Of a DNA stretch of 64,000 bases, positions 35,442 through 47,136 are shown in pieces. Numbering within the stretch: position 1 is the first letter of the stretch; each line of letters begins with the position of its first letter. Position numbers and translations under genes: made by a program. Under the pieces are notes generated by a model. The model saw only the letters and a list, made by a program, of their open reading frames with translations. It was not told the origin of the DNA and made no database searches. The stretch covers positions 12,909,774-12,973,773 of the forward strand of contig CM038716.1 in NCBI GenBank assembly GCA_021613375.1, written 5' to 3'. Source of the DNA: Megaleporinus macrocephalus (taxonomy: Eukaryota > Chordata > Actinopteri > Characiformes > Anostomidae).

Positions 35442-37360
35442 GCATATCCGTGATGAAGTTTGTTGGTGGTTTGCATGTAAAGAACTGGAAATGCTTTGAG
35501 AACCTGGACCATGTTGGCTGGTTAGATCAGTGGTGACCAGCCCTGCCTGAAACTCAGCTAATCAAGGACTTCTAAATGTAATAATTAGACAGGCCAGGTC
35601 AGGTTAATTGGTTTGCAGGATGATAGACTTCCAGAAGCTGGTTGGGTTGGTGTCTAAGCATTCGATAATGAAGTTCCAGTTGTGATTTTCAGGTGTAAAG
35701 TGTTTGATTAATCCAATCTAAGTTTGTGAAAATCTGATACTATGCATATCTGTCCATACAAGTTTTGCATATCCATGAGAGAGTTTGTTGGTGGTTTGCA
35801 TGTAAAGAACTGGGAAATGTTTTGAGAACCTGGACCATTTTGGTTGGTTAAATCAGTGGTGACCAGCCCTCCTTACAACTCAACCAATCAAGGTCTTCGT
35901 AAAGTAATAATTAGACAGGTCTGTTGGATATCTAAAAAGAATATGATACGTGAGACCTAATCCTGGGCATACTAACCTCAATACTAACCATTACTTTCCA
36001 GTCTTGCATATCTGTGACAATGTTTGCCAGCGGTTTGCCTATAAAGAACTGGGAAATGCTTTGAGAACCTTGGACCATTTTGGTTGGTTAGATCAGTGGT
36101 GACCAGCCCTGCCTGAAGCTAATCAAGGACTTCAGAATCTACTAATTAGACAGGTTTATTGGATAGCTAATAAAAGTATTATACATGAGGCCTGGGCATA
36201 ATAGCCTCGATATTAACCATAACTTTCCATACTGGTTTTGCATATCTGTGACAATGTTTGCCAGCGGTTTGCCTATAAAGAACTGGGAAATGCTTTGAGA
36301 ACCTTGGACCATTTTGGTTGGTTAGATCAGTGGTCACCAGCCCTGCCTGAAGCTAATCAAGGAATTCTGAATATAATAATTAGACAGGTCTGTTGGATAT
36401 CTAATAAAAGGTATCATACATGAGGCCTGGGCATACTAGGGCATACTATTAACCATAACTTTCCATACTGGTTTTGCATATCTGTGACAAAGTTTGACAG
36501 GGGTTTGCATGTAAAGAACTGGGAAATGTTTTGAGAACCTCAACCATTTTGGCTGGTTAGATCAGTGGTCACCAGCTCTCCTTAAAACTCAGCTAATCAA
36601 GGATGTCTGAATGTAATAATTAGACAGGTCTGTTGGATATCTAATAAAAGATATCCTACATGAGGTCTAATCCTGGGCATACTAGCCTCGATATTAATCA
36701 ACTTTCCATACTGGTTTTGCATATCTGTGTTTTGGCAGTTTGGCAGCGGTTTGCATGTAAAGAACTGGGAAATGCTTTGAGAACCTTGGACCATTGGACC
36801 ATTTTGCCTAAAACTCGGCTAACCAAGGACTTCCGGATATAATACTTAGGCAGGTCAGGTGAGGTTAATTGGTTTGCAGGATGGTAGACCTCTAGAAGCA
36901 GGTTGGGTTGGGTTCGATCATGGAGTCGCAGTTGTACTTTTCAAGTCTAAAGCACTCGATTAATCCAATCTCATGACAAGTTTGTGGAAATCTGTTGTAT
37001 ATCTAATAAAAAGTATCCTACATGAAGGCTAATCCTAGGGATACTATCCATAACTCTCCATACAAGTTCTTCATATCCATGAGAAGGTTTTGCAGTGGTT
37101 TGCATGTAAAGAATTGGGAAATGTTTTGAGAACCTTGGACCATTTTGAGTGGTTAGATCAATGAATGTAATAATTAGACAGGTCCGGTTAGGTTGATTGG
37201 TTTGCAGGTTGGTAGACTTCCAGAAGCAGGTTGCCAGTTGTGCGTTCCAAGTCTAAAGCATTCAAGGAATTCTGTCAGATTTGTGGAAATGTGTTGTATG
37301 TCTAATAACGCGAGGCCTAATCCTGGAGTCCAATCCAGCCTCGATATTAACCATAACTTT
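35442..37360. repeat. ~236-bp tandem repeat
   Basis: Seven copies starting near 35442, 35768, 36005, 36240, 36476, 36719 and 37068. Each begins TTTGCATATC..GTGA and contains GTTTGCATGTAAAGAACTGG, CCATTTTGGNTGGTTAGATC and ATAATTAGACAGGTC. Most units are 235-243 bp. The first and sixth carry about 90 bp more (GGTTAATTGGTTTGCAGG region), giving 326 and 349 bp. Short ORFs in it are incidental. Confidence 0.92.
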
Positions 37361-37970
37361 CCATACAAGTCAGCTTTTGCATTGGCAAGCACAACACCAC
37401 ATCCACACAGCTCTCCTGACGGAAAAAGAAGTTTCAGGTAAACCTTGAACGGATGCAATCCAGACCCTGTCCTCTTCCTCCAAAGGTGAAGAGGTTCTGA
37501 AGATAAACGGCGCTCGCAGAGCGGGTTGGTTGATGGTGAGTGCCGCAGACAGACTGAGCAAAGCCAATCTTTGGAGACTCTGACCCCGATCTGACCTGGC
37601 CTATTGAGCACGGCAGCACAAAGACGGCTCATTCTCGACCCCCGGCGGGCTTGGCGGCTAATCCCCGCAGAGTCCAGTCAGAGGCTCCTCACGTAGGCTA
37701 GAACACACAGGAAACCATGTGTTTCTCACAGCGGTGAGAGAGTCTGGATCAAAAACTCAATTATGTCTTTCCCGACTCTTTCAGAGCTATACGACCGCCG
37801 ACTGGATTCTTTATCCGAGCCTTCGACTTGTAGCGTTCCGTGTGTCTCCTTTGTAGAGTAAATAAAGCTGCCATTCAGCAAGTCTGAGTGCAACCACTAA
37901 ATTACTCGTAGCAAACGTGTCATGCTGTTATAATCTTATTATTACGGGGTATTTTGTATATAAGCTGTAA
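37361..37970. other. Low-copy stretch, no recognised gene
   Basis: Mixed sequence with a 152-codon minus ORF (37174-37632) that begins outside the repeat and runs into it. No domain recognised and no splice support. The 37450-37700 part is GC-richer than its neighbours. Confidence 0.3.
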
Positions 37971-38500
37971 CAGATGGTGGAAGTGAAAAAGTTTAGGATC
38001 ACTTCAGAATTTCATTTCATGCTATTTTCATGCAACTCATGCAATTCTCAAACAATATTGTCCATTTCTCAATGAATGTAAGTGTATCAGATGATTTTTA
38101 AAGAATAAAAATGTTTGTATTAAAGTCTATTTTTGTATAGAGGCTTATTTTACATATAGTCCTATTATCAGTAATTCTCAGTCCTCTGTCTAAATCTCCT
38201 GGTACGACCACCAATCCAAGTTAAGGATGTTATTGGACTAATTGGTTGTTAGGACACTCTTGCTCAATTGTGATCACAGCTGAAAAACATTCTACTAATA
38301 AGTGAGTATAAAAGGGAGAACAACATTCTAGGTTAGTTTAGTATCTGAAGATCAGCAGTTGATGGCTTGCTGACCGACTCACAATGACCAGAAAGAAACA
38401 ACTTTCTTTGGAGACCCGTCAGTCCATTGTTGTGTTAAGGAAGAGATACTCCATTAAAACAAGAACATTTCACTGAGATCCCAAACTTTTGAGTGGTAGT
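37971..38500 (+). mobile_element. Internally deleted Tc1-like element
   Basis: A segment of about 0.5 kb containing ATGACCAGAAAGAAACAACT (38384), which opens a reading frame MTRKKQLSLETRQSIVV, like the N-terminal helix-turn-helix of Tc1-like transposases. It then jumps within about 60 bp to a 3' end CCCAAACTTTTGAGTGGTAG. The catalytic domain is missing, so it is a deletion derivative that could move only in trans, if at all. Confidence 0.7.
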
Positions 38501-39255
38501 GTATGTAATGACCATGCAGCTACTGGTGATGTATTCACTGTTCCAGATGGATTACATTGGTACAGCATATGTAAATGCATTCATGACACACTACAAACCA
38601 GAACAGTCACCAAAGTAGTCCCACAAGGTTCAATCCTTGGTCCAGTCTTATTGAATATATATATGAATGATCTTGCTGCCTCTGACTGAAATGTGTGCAT
38701 GTATGCAGATGACACTATTCTGCTTTACAACAAATCTCTGGAATGTTTTTATTTTGTTCTTTAATAGCCCATATGCAACTTTTCTATTCCTACTGTCTAA
38801 TAACTGTTATTATATATGTAATAACCATGTTACTACAGGTGACATATTCACTGTTCCAGATAAATTGCTGTGGTATGGCATATGTAAATGCATTTATGAC
38901 ACACTATAAATCAGATTTATTACTGGTCATTACAAGGTTCAATCCTTGGTTCAGTCTTAATGAATTTATATGAATGACTGAAATGTTCGCATGCATGCAA
39001 ATGACATTATTTTGCTTTACAAGAACTCTCTGGAGTGTTTTAATTTTGTGTGCCAGCTTCTGTAATAGCCTACATGCTACTTTAACATTATGTGTCTCTA
39101 ATAACTGTGTTACTATATATGTAATAACCCTGTAGCTACTGGTGATGTATTTATGTTCCAGATGGATTACAGTAGATTACTGTAGTACAGCATATGTAAA
39201 TGCATTCATGACACATTACAAATCAGATTTAATACCAGTCAATAGGGGTCCCACT
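38501..39255 (+). pseudogene. Triplicated LINE reverse-transcriptase fragment
   Basis: Three tandem copies of about 305 bp start near 38505, 38818 and 39121. Copy 1 translates to VVPQGSILGPVLLNIYMNDL, a TGA stop at 38687-38689, then in the same frame MYADDTILLY (YADD at 38702-38713). These are the conserved motifs around the catalytic centre of non-LTR reverse transcriptase. In copy 2 the catalytic segment reads HAND, so an Asp is lost. Copy 3 stops before it. Not functional; the amplified unit is only the RT core. Confidence 0.85.
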
Positions 39256-40345
39256 TATGAACGTACATAAGCTTTAGTGTTTCTGTGAAAATGAATACGT
39301 CCTTAGTAGGTATGTGTATTATTACCATGTAATTACACAGTTATTAGACAGATACCCTTATATAAGTGTAGTGTTTTTATAAAAAAAAATACATTGATGG
39401 TAGGTATGTGTATTATTATCATGTAATTACACAGATATTTGGCAAATACACTCATATAAGGGTAGCGTTTCTATGAAAATGAATACATTGATGGTAGGTA
39501 CGTGTATTATTACCATGTAATTACACAGATACCCTTATGTAGGGGTAGTGTTTCTATGAAAATTAATACTGCAATGTAGGTGTGTGTACTATTACCATGT
39601 AATTAAGCAGTTATTAGACAGATACCCTTATGTAAGGGTAGTGTTTCTATGAAAATACATACATCAATGGTAAGTATGTATATTATTACCATGTAATTAC
39701 ACAGTTATTAGACAAATACCCTTATGCAAGGGTAGCATTTCTATGAAAATTAATACATCGATGTAGGTAGGTGTATTATTACCATGTAATTACACAGTTA
39801 TTAGACAAATACCCTTGTACAAGGGTAGCGTTTCTATAAAAATGAATACATTGATGGTAGGTATGTGTATTATTATGTAATGAAACAGTTATTAGACAGA
39901 TACTCTTATATAAGGGTAGCGTTTCTATAAAAATTAATACTTCAATGTAGATACGTGTATTATTACCATGTAATAAAACAGTTATTAGGCAGATACTCTT
40001 ATGTAAGGGTAGTGTTTCTATAAAAATTTATACTTCAATGTAGGTAGGTGTATTATTACCATGTAATTAAGCAGTTATTAGAAAAGTGTAGTGTTTCTAT
40101 AAAAATGAATACATTGATGGTAGATATGTGTATTATCATGTAATTAAGCAGATATTAGGCAGATACCCTTATGCAAGGGTAGTGTTTCTATGAAAATTAA
40201 TACATTGAAGTAGGTGTTTGTATTATTACCATGTAATTACACAAATATTAGACAGATTGCCTTATGTAAGGGTATCGTTTGTATAAAAATGAATACATTG
40301 AGGTAGGTATGTGTATTATTTACACGTAATTACACAGTTATTAGA
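39256..40345. repeat. ~94-bp tandem repeat
   Basis: About eleven diverged copies of a unit containing TGTGTATTATTACCATGTAA, TTACACAGTTATTAGACAGA, TACCCTTATATAAGGGTAG and TTTCTATGAAAATGAATAC. The internal CCCTTATATAAGGG is itself a palindrome. Confidence 0.93.
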
Positions 40346-41119
40346 TAAAAGTTAGAGCAGGACAGCACCGTTTCAGCCTGCCTGTATACTAGGTCATTCC
40401 CTCCATAAAGACTTGGGTTGTTGTTCTCAGGAAAAGTGTTAAAAATGTCCTCGTCTTGGGATATCATGTGGGACGGGGCCCGGACGTGTGATAGATTCAG
40501 TGCCGGGTGTCCTGGGCGGACAGAAAAAGAAAGCCTGGCTGTTTATAGACGGGCTGTGATGTTGAGGGAGGCTGCACCGCTTCCTCTCCCGCTAAACCAC
40601 AAACGTGCTGGGACGGCCGCGGTCTCCCGGCATCCACAACATGACAAATTACCTGCCTCTCCGAATGCCTCTCGCTCGCCTAATGCCTCTAAGTCCCCTT
40701 TGAGTAACGCTCTCCGAGCTATACATCATGCCTGGACCAGAAGACCCCATAATGCCATGGACACATTAGGCATAAAAGAAGTGCCACATTCAATTGTGCC
40801 AGAGGTTCTGTCCATTACGCCGTCCAGCCCGCAGATCCTGGCCAATCACAGACATTTGTATAAAGTACGTCCACACAAAGTGTCACTGGCTATCAACAGC
40901 GGTTTACTTAAACTCTGAAGTCTTTGACATAATTTTGCTATAAACATATTAGTGCTGTCCAAAGATTTTAATTTTTTAAATTGTCTATTTTTATTTTTCT
41001 GTATCATTTGAACTCAACAGCTGCTGTTTACACCGTGTGAGAATCTCATGATGAATGGACCAATAGAAATGCTCCAAAATAGCCTGGAAAGAATTCTGGT
41101 TCCATTGACTTACATTGAA
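40346..41119. other. Low-copy island with a 166-codon ORF
   Basis: ORF 40418-40918 (plus) encodes MLFSGKVLKMSSSWDIMW..., with an ASPNASRSPNASKSP stretch, ending LLKL. I recognise no domain. The surrounding DNA is CpG-containing and repeat-free to about 40920, then AT-rich. It could be a lone exon, a chance ORF or conserved non-coding DNA; no splice sites or polyA signal decide. Confidence 0.3.
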
Positions 41120-41737
41120 AGCATTGGCTTAGGAACCGGGGTGGATGGGGGGGCGTGTCCCACCCAATATCAGAAATAGCAACGAAAACCATATATACTG
41201 TAATAAAACAGCTTTAGTATAATGTGTTGCTATGGTAACAGACTAGGAGGGTTCGGGTTAGCTAACGTTTATATTAACTTTAGTCAGAAAGTACTCTGAA
41301 ACGTAAAGTTACATTACTCTCTGGCCACGCCCCCAAATTGCAGACTACACTAAATACGTAAAAAATAAAATATAATAAATAAAATTAATTAATTAATTAA
41401 TAAATAAAAGAACTCCATTGTAAGAAGTGCTGTCAGTAGTGCAGTATGTAATGTTCCAGAGGGCGCTGATGTTAGTCTTGTCTAATCAGGAAACCTCAAC
41501 ATACATTTATTTATCATTTCATTTCAGCATTATACTCCAAAAGAAAAAAAAAAAAATAATAATAATAATAATATATTTTTTGGTTATATATGTATATAAT
41601 CCAGATCCAGACACTGCATGTATAGTTTAAAGGACAGCAGTACCATGTTATGTGGAGTATCTAGTTTAAATTGTAAAGTGAGCTTTAATTGGATTTATCT
41701 TATAATAAACAGACGTACAGATAATGATGTAGTTTGT

Positions 41738-41768
<31 letters not shown>

Positions 41769-41892
41769 CTGTAATTCCACAAACATTGTTCTACGTCACT
41801 ATACATACAGTGATTTACTACCTTACCTACAGTGGGGTCAGCTTATAGGTAATATTTAGGGGATAGGGTGGGCTTTGATTCATATTAGCAAA
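41120..41892 (+). mobile_element. Unnamed dispersed element, plus copy
   Basis: From GGGGGGCGTGTCCCACCCAA (41147) to GGGCTTTGATTCATATTAGC (41869). It is the reverse complement of blocks within 47137-48480, in the same order, but lacks a ~265-bp internal segment present there (47758-48025). It includes ATAAT and TTTA simple repeats at 41554 and 41737-41768. No functional ORF. Confidence 0.75.
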
Positions 41893-42264
41893 TGTAGATG
41901 ATCCCAGTGATGTAGTTTTAAATAAAATCAAACTAAATGTAACTGCTGTCTGTGTTCTTTTGATGTAGAGAACATCAGCTTTTTATGGAGACTAGTTTTA
42001 AGTTAACTTAATTCTGATTACAGGAAACTCAATGTTGAGTTGAATTAAATGGTCAGTAGGGTTGATTTTACTAAATATTTTAAGTACAAACAATTTAGAT
42101 TTCATTGTATTCAACTCAAATGATCACTTCCAGTCTATTTGATATTTAAGTTGATTTTACTCAAACCATTAAACCATTAGATTTTCTCTAGTTTGCATTA
42201 CTTCAATATTTTAAGGCCTCAAACTCTTTAAGTACAATCAACTTATCCAGGTTTACAGTGTAAA
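41893..42264 (+). mobile_element. TACACTG-ended element, 5'-truncated copy
   Basis: Matches the 3' third of 12125-13157 from GATCCCAGTGATGTAGTTTT to the terminus CAGGTTTACAGTGTA. It abuts the preceding dispersed element without a gap, so the 5' part was lost or replaced there. Confidence 0.8.
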
Positions 42265-42676
42265 CGAGCGTGGCTAGTAGGTCCACACTCAGTAGGCATC
42301 GAGTAGTAGGCGAACGGTACCCGGATGACCTCCTGAATCGGCAGCCATATTTATGTAGGCGAACACAGCACACTGCTGTTCATAAGGCTGCATGACACCA
42401 ATACGTAAGCTTGTCATGACGACTGACATAGACTTACATGAATATCTATTAATAATTATATATACTGGAATAAGCTGCTATATAGTATATAGATAGTTAT
42501 GTAGGGTTATGTCAGCTGTCGTAGGAAGCTTATGTAAGTGCTATGTAGCTTTATGCACTGCAATGAGTTAACAGGCTGTAACAGTTCAGTTACAGGTTCA
42601 GTGAAGCTACAGTGAATATTGTTTTACACTGGAGTGCGTTCACCCTTCATTTCAGGCAATTTCTCCTTTGCACTGT

Positions 42677-42678
<2 letters not shown>
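42265..42678. other. Spacer
   Basis: No gene, RNA or named repeat seen. Short irregular TATG runs occur near 42480-42560. Confidence 0.45.
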
Positions 42679-43532
<854 letters not shown>

Positions 43533-43990
43533 CTAAACTGAAAACATACTCGTACGTTTACTTTAAATGAACATAATACTTATAATTTACTACTTCTATG
43601 TTATTTCTGCTCGTTAAGGTATATGACTGGGTTTGGATTTAGATTTTATTTGTTCTACTTCAATTAGATCTTTAACTACTTCTACTTTAAGTATACTCAC
43701 CAGTGGATACTCATAAACATAAACAAGACATACTCAGGATAAGGAACATAGTTCTAGTCTTTATAAATGTTTATAAATCTAAATAACTAAACTAATATTG
43801 TACTGGATGCTGTTCTGTGCAGGACGAGAATATTTACTTCTACTTTTCTTCAGTAGATCTGATCAAATGATTAAGTACAACATACTCTTACATACTCTCC
43901 TGAGTACTCGTGAGTATTAACTAAGTATGCTTGAGTAGAACTGTGTTGGTACGTCACTGAGAAGTACAGACACAGTAAACTGAAAGCAGA
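43533..43990 (-). mobile_element. MITE fragment, reverse orientation, copy 1
   Basis: Contains GTACTGGATGCTGTTCTGTG followed by CAGGACGAGAATATT, the inverse of a segment of the MITE at 9375-10100, and the AAGTATACT theme. Almost the same sequence recurs at 51057-51510, so it was duplicated along with the gene-like unit that follows. Confidence 0.65.
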
Positions 43991-44127
43991 CTCACTGATA
44001 TTGAGTTTAGAAGAAGTGACTAATCTCTCACTTGAGTGAACTTCCTGTTTGTAAGAGGAGCCAATCAAATGTCTAGTTTGTGTTTGTAGACCAATCAGGC
44101 GCTTCACACCGAACCTCCCTGAACAAG

Positions 44128-44133
44128 TTTATT
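44128..44133 (-). terminator. Candidate polyadenylation signal, gene copy 1
   Basis: AATAAA on the minus strand, about 107 bp beyond the last family stop codon (TGA at 44240-44242). It is conserved at the equivalent place in copies 2 (51647) and 3 (58923). The ORF 44150-44563 on the opposite strand is a shadow. Confidence 0.6.
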
Positions 44134-44239
44134 TACAATATTTACAGACATGAGAAAGGATGGAACAGTCTCATGTAGGGGGGAAAGGGATGGACAGGGA
44201 ATGAAGGGCTGGAAGGGGAGAGGTCATCGTCTCTGGTCT

Positions 44240-44583
44240 TCACCAGTCTGTGGTTCTCCTCCTCTTCCTGCTGGTAGGTTCCTCCTCATCAGCAGCCTCA
44301 GATCCTCTGGCAGTCCACTTTCGTTCACGTTCGTTTTTGATGAACTGCAGCTAGGGGGAGCTGGCGAGCACTCCAAACTTTCCATGCTACACACATTAGG
44401 AGCAGGAGAAGCGGGTGCTGAGCTGTCCCCAGTGGAGGAACTGCTGGATGATGACAAGGAGGAGGATGAGGAGTCAGACTGGGAGGTGCTCGCGAGGAGT
44501 CCGATGATGGTGGCTGCGAGGAGCTCGACACAGTTGCAGGTCCAGGGTTACTGTTGTTACTGACCGGTCATCTCTGGTCCTCA
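44240..44583 (-). other. Extra 3' coding-like module of copy 1
   Basis: Immediately after the stop of the main ORF, one minus frame repeats the protein's module plan: NPGP-type linker, Ser-rich and acidic Ser stretch, an SAPASPA segment, then in another frame ARGSEAADEEEPTSRKRRRT ending TTDW and TGA at 44242-44240. It is clearly homologous to the C-terminal end of the main ORF. Reaching it would need splicing or a frameshift. It may be an alternative terminal exon or a leftover of tandem module duplication; equivalent modules follow copies 2 and 3. Confidence 0.6.
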
Positions 44584-45655
44584 TCAGCCTGTTCTCCTCT
44601 TATTCCTGGGAGGTTCCTCCTCATCAGCTGACTCAGATACGCTGGCAGTCCTCTTTAGTTTACGACTCTCGTCGTTGGAGGAGAGTCGCTGTCTTTTTGG
44701 AGGACTCCCTGCGTGTTCTGAGTCGTCCTCTCCTAAAGCGTCCAGCTTCCTCTTCTGGGACGTGGTGGACGCAGGAGACGAGGTCTTTGGAGCAGGGGCT
44801 ACCTGTTGATTGCAGGTAACGGAGCCCTCTGCCTGCTGTGTCTCCTGCAGGGAAGCCAAATTGGGGGGATCTGTGGACGTCTGGAGGACAGCTGAGGTCC
44901 CACACACAGCGTTAGTGCTGCCCTCTGGCTGTGGTGCAGAGGATGCTGGGACATGTGGCCTAATCTGCAGTCCTGCAAACTGGGATATCAGGTCCGTCAC
45001 CATGGCGCCCTCCTGTTCAGGGTGCTGAACTGTAGCTAGGGGGAGCTGGCGAGCACTCAGCCTCTTCCACGCTACACGAAGTATAAACAGGAGAAGCGGG
45101 TGGTGAGCTGTCCCCAGGGGAGGAACTGCTGGATGAGGAGGAGAAGGAGGAGAAGGAGGAGAGGGAGGAGAAGGAGGAGGAGGAGGAGTCACACTGGGAG
45201 CTGTCACAGGTCCAGGGTCAGTGCTGCACCCTGGCTGTGGTGCAGAGGATGCTGGGACCTGTGGCTTAAACTGCAGTCTTGCAAACTGGGCCGTCAGGTC
45301 AGACATCACGCTACACATCTGTGAAGCAGGAGAAGCTGGTGCTGAGCTCTCCCCAGTGGAGGAACTGCTACATGATGATGAGCAGGAGGAGCTGGAGTTG
45401 CACTGCGGCGGCCGCCAGGAGCTCCACACAGTTACGGGTCCAGGGTTACCGTTAACACCGGCCGGCTGGTCACCCGTACGTGGGGCGTCTCTAGCGTCGC
45501 TATCAGAGGCTGATGTTCCAGTCACTGCAGAAACAACAGAAAACAAACGTTACAGCAACGTGATGATGTCACTGCTCACCTGTGAAGATCAGAGAGCTGT
45601 ACTGGATCTCAGCTTTACAGTGATGGAGCCACAGAGCATTCTTTAAACATCTCAT
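44584..45655 (-). CDS. Unrecognised nuclear-type protein, family copy 1 (two exons)
   Basis: Model: exon 45655-45580, intron 45579-45525 (55 nt, GTGAGC...TCTGCAG), exon 45524-44584; 338 codons plus stop. The start lies in CCACCATGA, a strong Kozak context. Reading through the intron meets a stop, while splicing joins LIFT to VTGTS in frame. The protein has an exon-1 peptide beginning MRCLKNALWLHH, then Ser/Pro-rich sequence, two copies of a DLTAQFARLQFKPQVPASSA-like module, a PPPPSPPSPPSPP tract, and a C-terminal basic/acidic module (QKRKLDALGEDDS, SPPKRQRLSS, ADEEEPPRNKRRTG). KRKL and PPKRQRL look like nuclear localisation signals. No enzymatic domain is visible. Such NLS-rich tails occur in fast-evolving fish families, but I cannot name this one. 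Confidence 0.6.
45525..45579 (-). other. 55-nt intron, copy 1
   Basis: Donor G|GTGAGCAGTG and acceptor TTTTCTGTTGTTTCTGCAG|TG with a good polypyrimidine tract. It is the same length and nearly the same sequence in copy 3 (60141-60195). Very short for a vertebrate intron, but splicing is the only way to connect the Kozak ATG to the long ORF. The alternative start inside the intron (MFSVVSAVTG) would make splicing unnecessary. Confidence 0.55.
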
Positions 45656-45845
45656 GGTGGAACAACTTCTAGTACATTCTCTAATTAAGCACTGGGTTCA
45701 GTCACATGACCTGCAGATCAGATTCTTCTGCATATACAACTGTTCATATACAAACACAGTCACATGACGTCATTTACCAACAACCAGTAATTCAGTATCT
45801 ACTGTAAATTATTCAGTATGTACTTTAAGTTCTTCACTAGCTACT
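45656..45845 (-). promoter_or_regulatory. Conserved upstream region with perfect CRE, copy 1
   Basis: Contains TGACGTCA at 45765-45772 embedded in GTCACATGACGTCATTTACC, and a second GTCACATGACC near 45703. A possible acceptor GTATATGCAG (AG at 45729-45728) would start the coding exon. Nearly identical at 60272-60460. This may be an alternative promoter or 5' UTR intron sequence. Confidence 0.45.
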
Positions 45846-45847
45846 AA

Positions 45848-46002
45848 TAATATAATATAATATAATAAAATATAATATAATATAATATAATATAATATAA
45901 TATAATATAATATAATATAATATAAATATAATAATGATATAAATAATATAATATAATATAATATAATATAAATATAATAATAATATAATATAATAAAATA
46001 AT
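45848..46002. repeat. (TATAA)n microsatellite
   Basis: Pentanucleotide array with occasional AAAA and AATAAT interruptions. The equivalent array is at 60466-60580 upstream of copy 3, of different length. It would lie inside the first intron of the proposed transcript. Confidence 0.95.
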
Positions 46003-46390
46003 ATACTTACTTATACTTATGCTGTTAGAAGGTGATGTGAACTGAACTGTTGGGTCTCAGAAGGAAATGTTTCTTCTTCAGACGGAAGTTCAGAAATGAA
46101 GATCTGGTAAACGACGCAGGGGTTAAATAAACTCTGAGGATGGAATGTTCGCTGATGACATCACATCCCCATTGTGACATCATCACGAGCCGGTGCTCTG
46201 AAGGTTCTATAGATCTCCAGTGGACGGAAATTTATCAGAGTTGGTTCTTTTATGTTAGTGAGCAGTTTTCTCTTGTGTGGTTTGTGTTGTAGATCAAACT
46301 CACAGCTGTAATAAAGTTCTAATACTGGAACAACATTCATATCCATTATAAATATTATAATATGATCATATTAATAATTTAATTATCATA
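46003..46390 (-). promoter_or_regulatory. Putative promoter and 5' non-coding exon, copy 1
   Basis: Minus-strand order: two CRE-like sites (TGATGTCA; plus coordinates 46175-46182 and 46156-46163), then a TATA-like TTATTTAA (46123-46130), then about 110 bp of exon-like sequence ending at GTAAGTAT (46010-46003). The spacing suits a TATA-containing promoter. The region is nearly identical upstream of copy 3 (60581-60980), so it was duplicated with the gene and has stayed similar. Confidence 0.5.
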
Positions 46391-46634
46391 CATGTATATA
46401 TAATAATAGTATATAACAGGGGTATTTAATTAGAATTCAGTACAGTCCAGGTCCAGACTCTCATAATTTCTAACTTGTGTTATGATTTAATGTCATATTC
46501 TGTTTAGTGGAGTAACCTAATATCAGCATTTCATCATCAGCCACTGAAAAACAAAACAAATCACAAATACCGTTTAGTATAATTCAATAACATTTATTGT
46601 GTAAATGCTGAACTGAATTAATTATTTTGAGTGG
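46391..46634. other. AT-rich spacer
   Basis: Nothing recognised beyond A/T runs. Confidence 0.4.
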
Positions 46635-46870
46635 GTTCTTCCGGGTACTCCGGTTTCCTCCCACAGTCCAAACCAGAGGTGGGAGTAAGCCACACATGTG
46701 CACGTCATAAGCAAGTCTCAAGTCTTAACCTTCAAGTCTCGAGCAAGTCTCAAGTCTTAACCTTCAAGTCTCGAGCAAGTCTCAAGTCACTGTGGAAAAA
46801 TGAAAGCAGGTCGAGTCCCTGCTATAAGTCGAGCAAGTCTCAAATCAAGTCCCTCAAATTATTACACCCC
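46635..46870. repeat. Teleost repeat segments with AAGTCTC motif
   Basis: Starts with TCCGGTTTCCTCCCACAGTC, a common fish repeat piece, followed by irregular CAAGTCTCAAGTCTTAACC / TCGAGCAAGTCTC repeats. The small ORF 46631-46900 is not a gene. Confidence 0.6.
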
Positions 46871-47136
46871 AACTCCAGTTTCCACATTTATATCACTTAA
46901 AAGACATGAAGAGGTCATGAAGAGGTCATGAAGAGCTGAATTCTATTTTCAATGTTAAGAAATACTGTTTTTATATACTGGAATTTTAACTCCTCTGTAA
47001 AAAGCTGCTTCTCATATGACCCTGTCGTTTATTAAAAACATTTATATTTACAGATATTTATAACATACCGATAGTTAATCTTCATTTGAATAATATAGAG
47101 GGATGAATACAACTAAACACATACAACCAAGGGTGT
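46871..47136. other. Spacer
   Basis: AT-rich, with a short GAAGAGGTCAT triplicate near 46908-46935. Nothing else seen. Confidence 0.4.

Noticed and set aside
44150..44563. 137-codon plus ORF, also at 51669 and 58945
   Set aside because: Antisense shadow of the 3' modules of the minus-strand gene family; the minus strand has the polyA signal and the conserved protein motifs.
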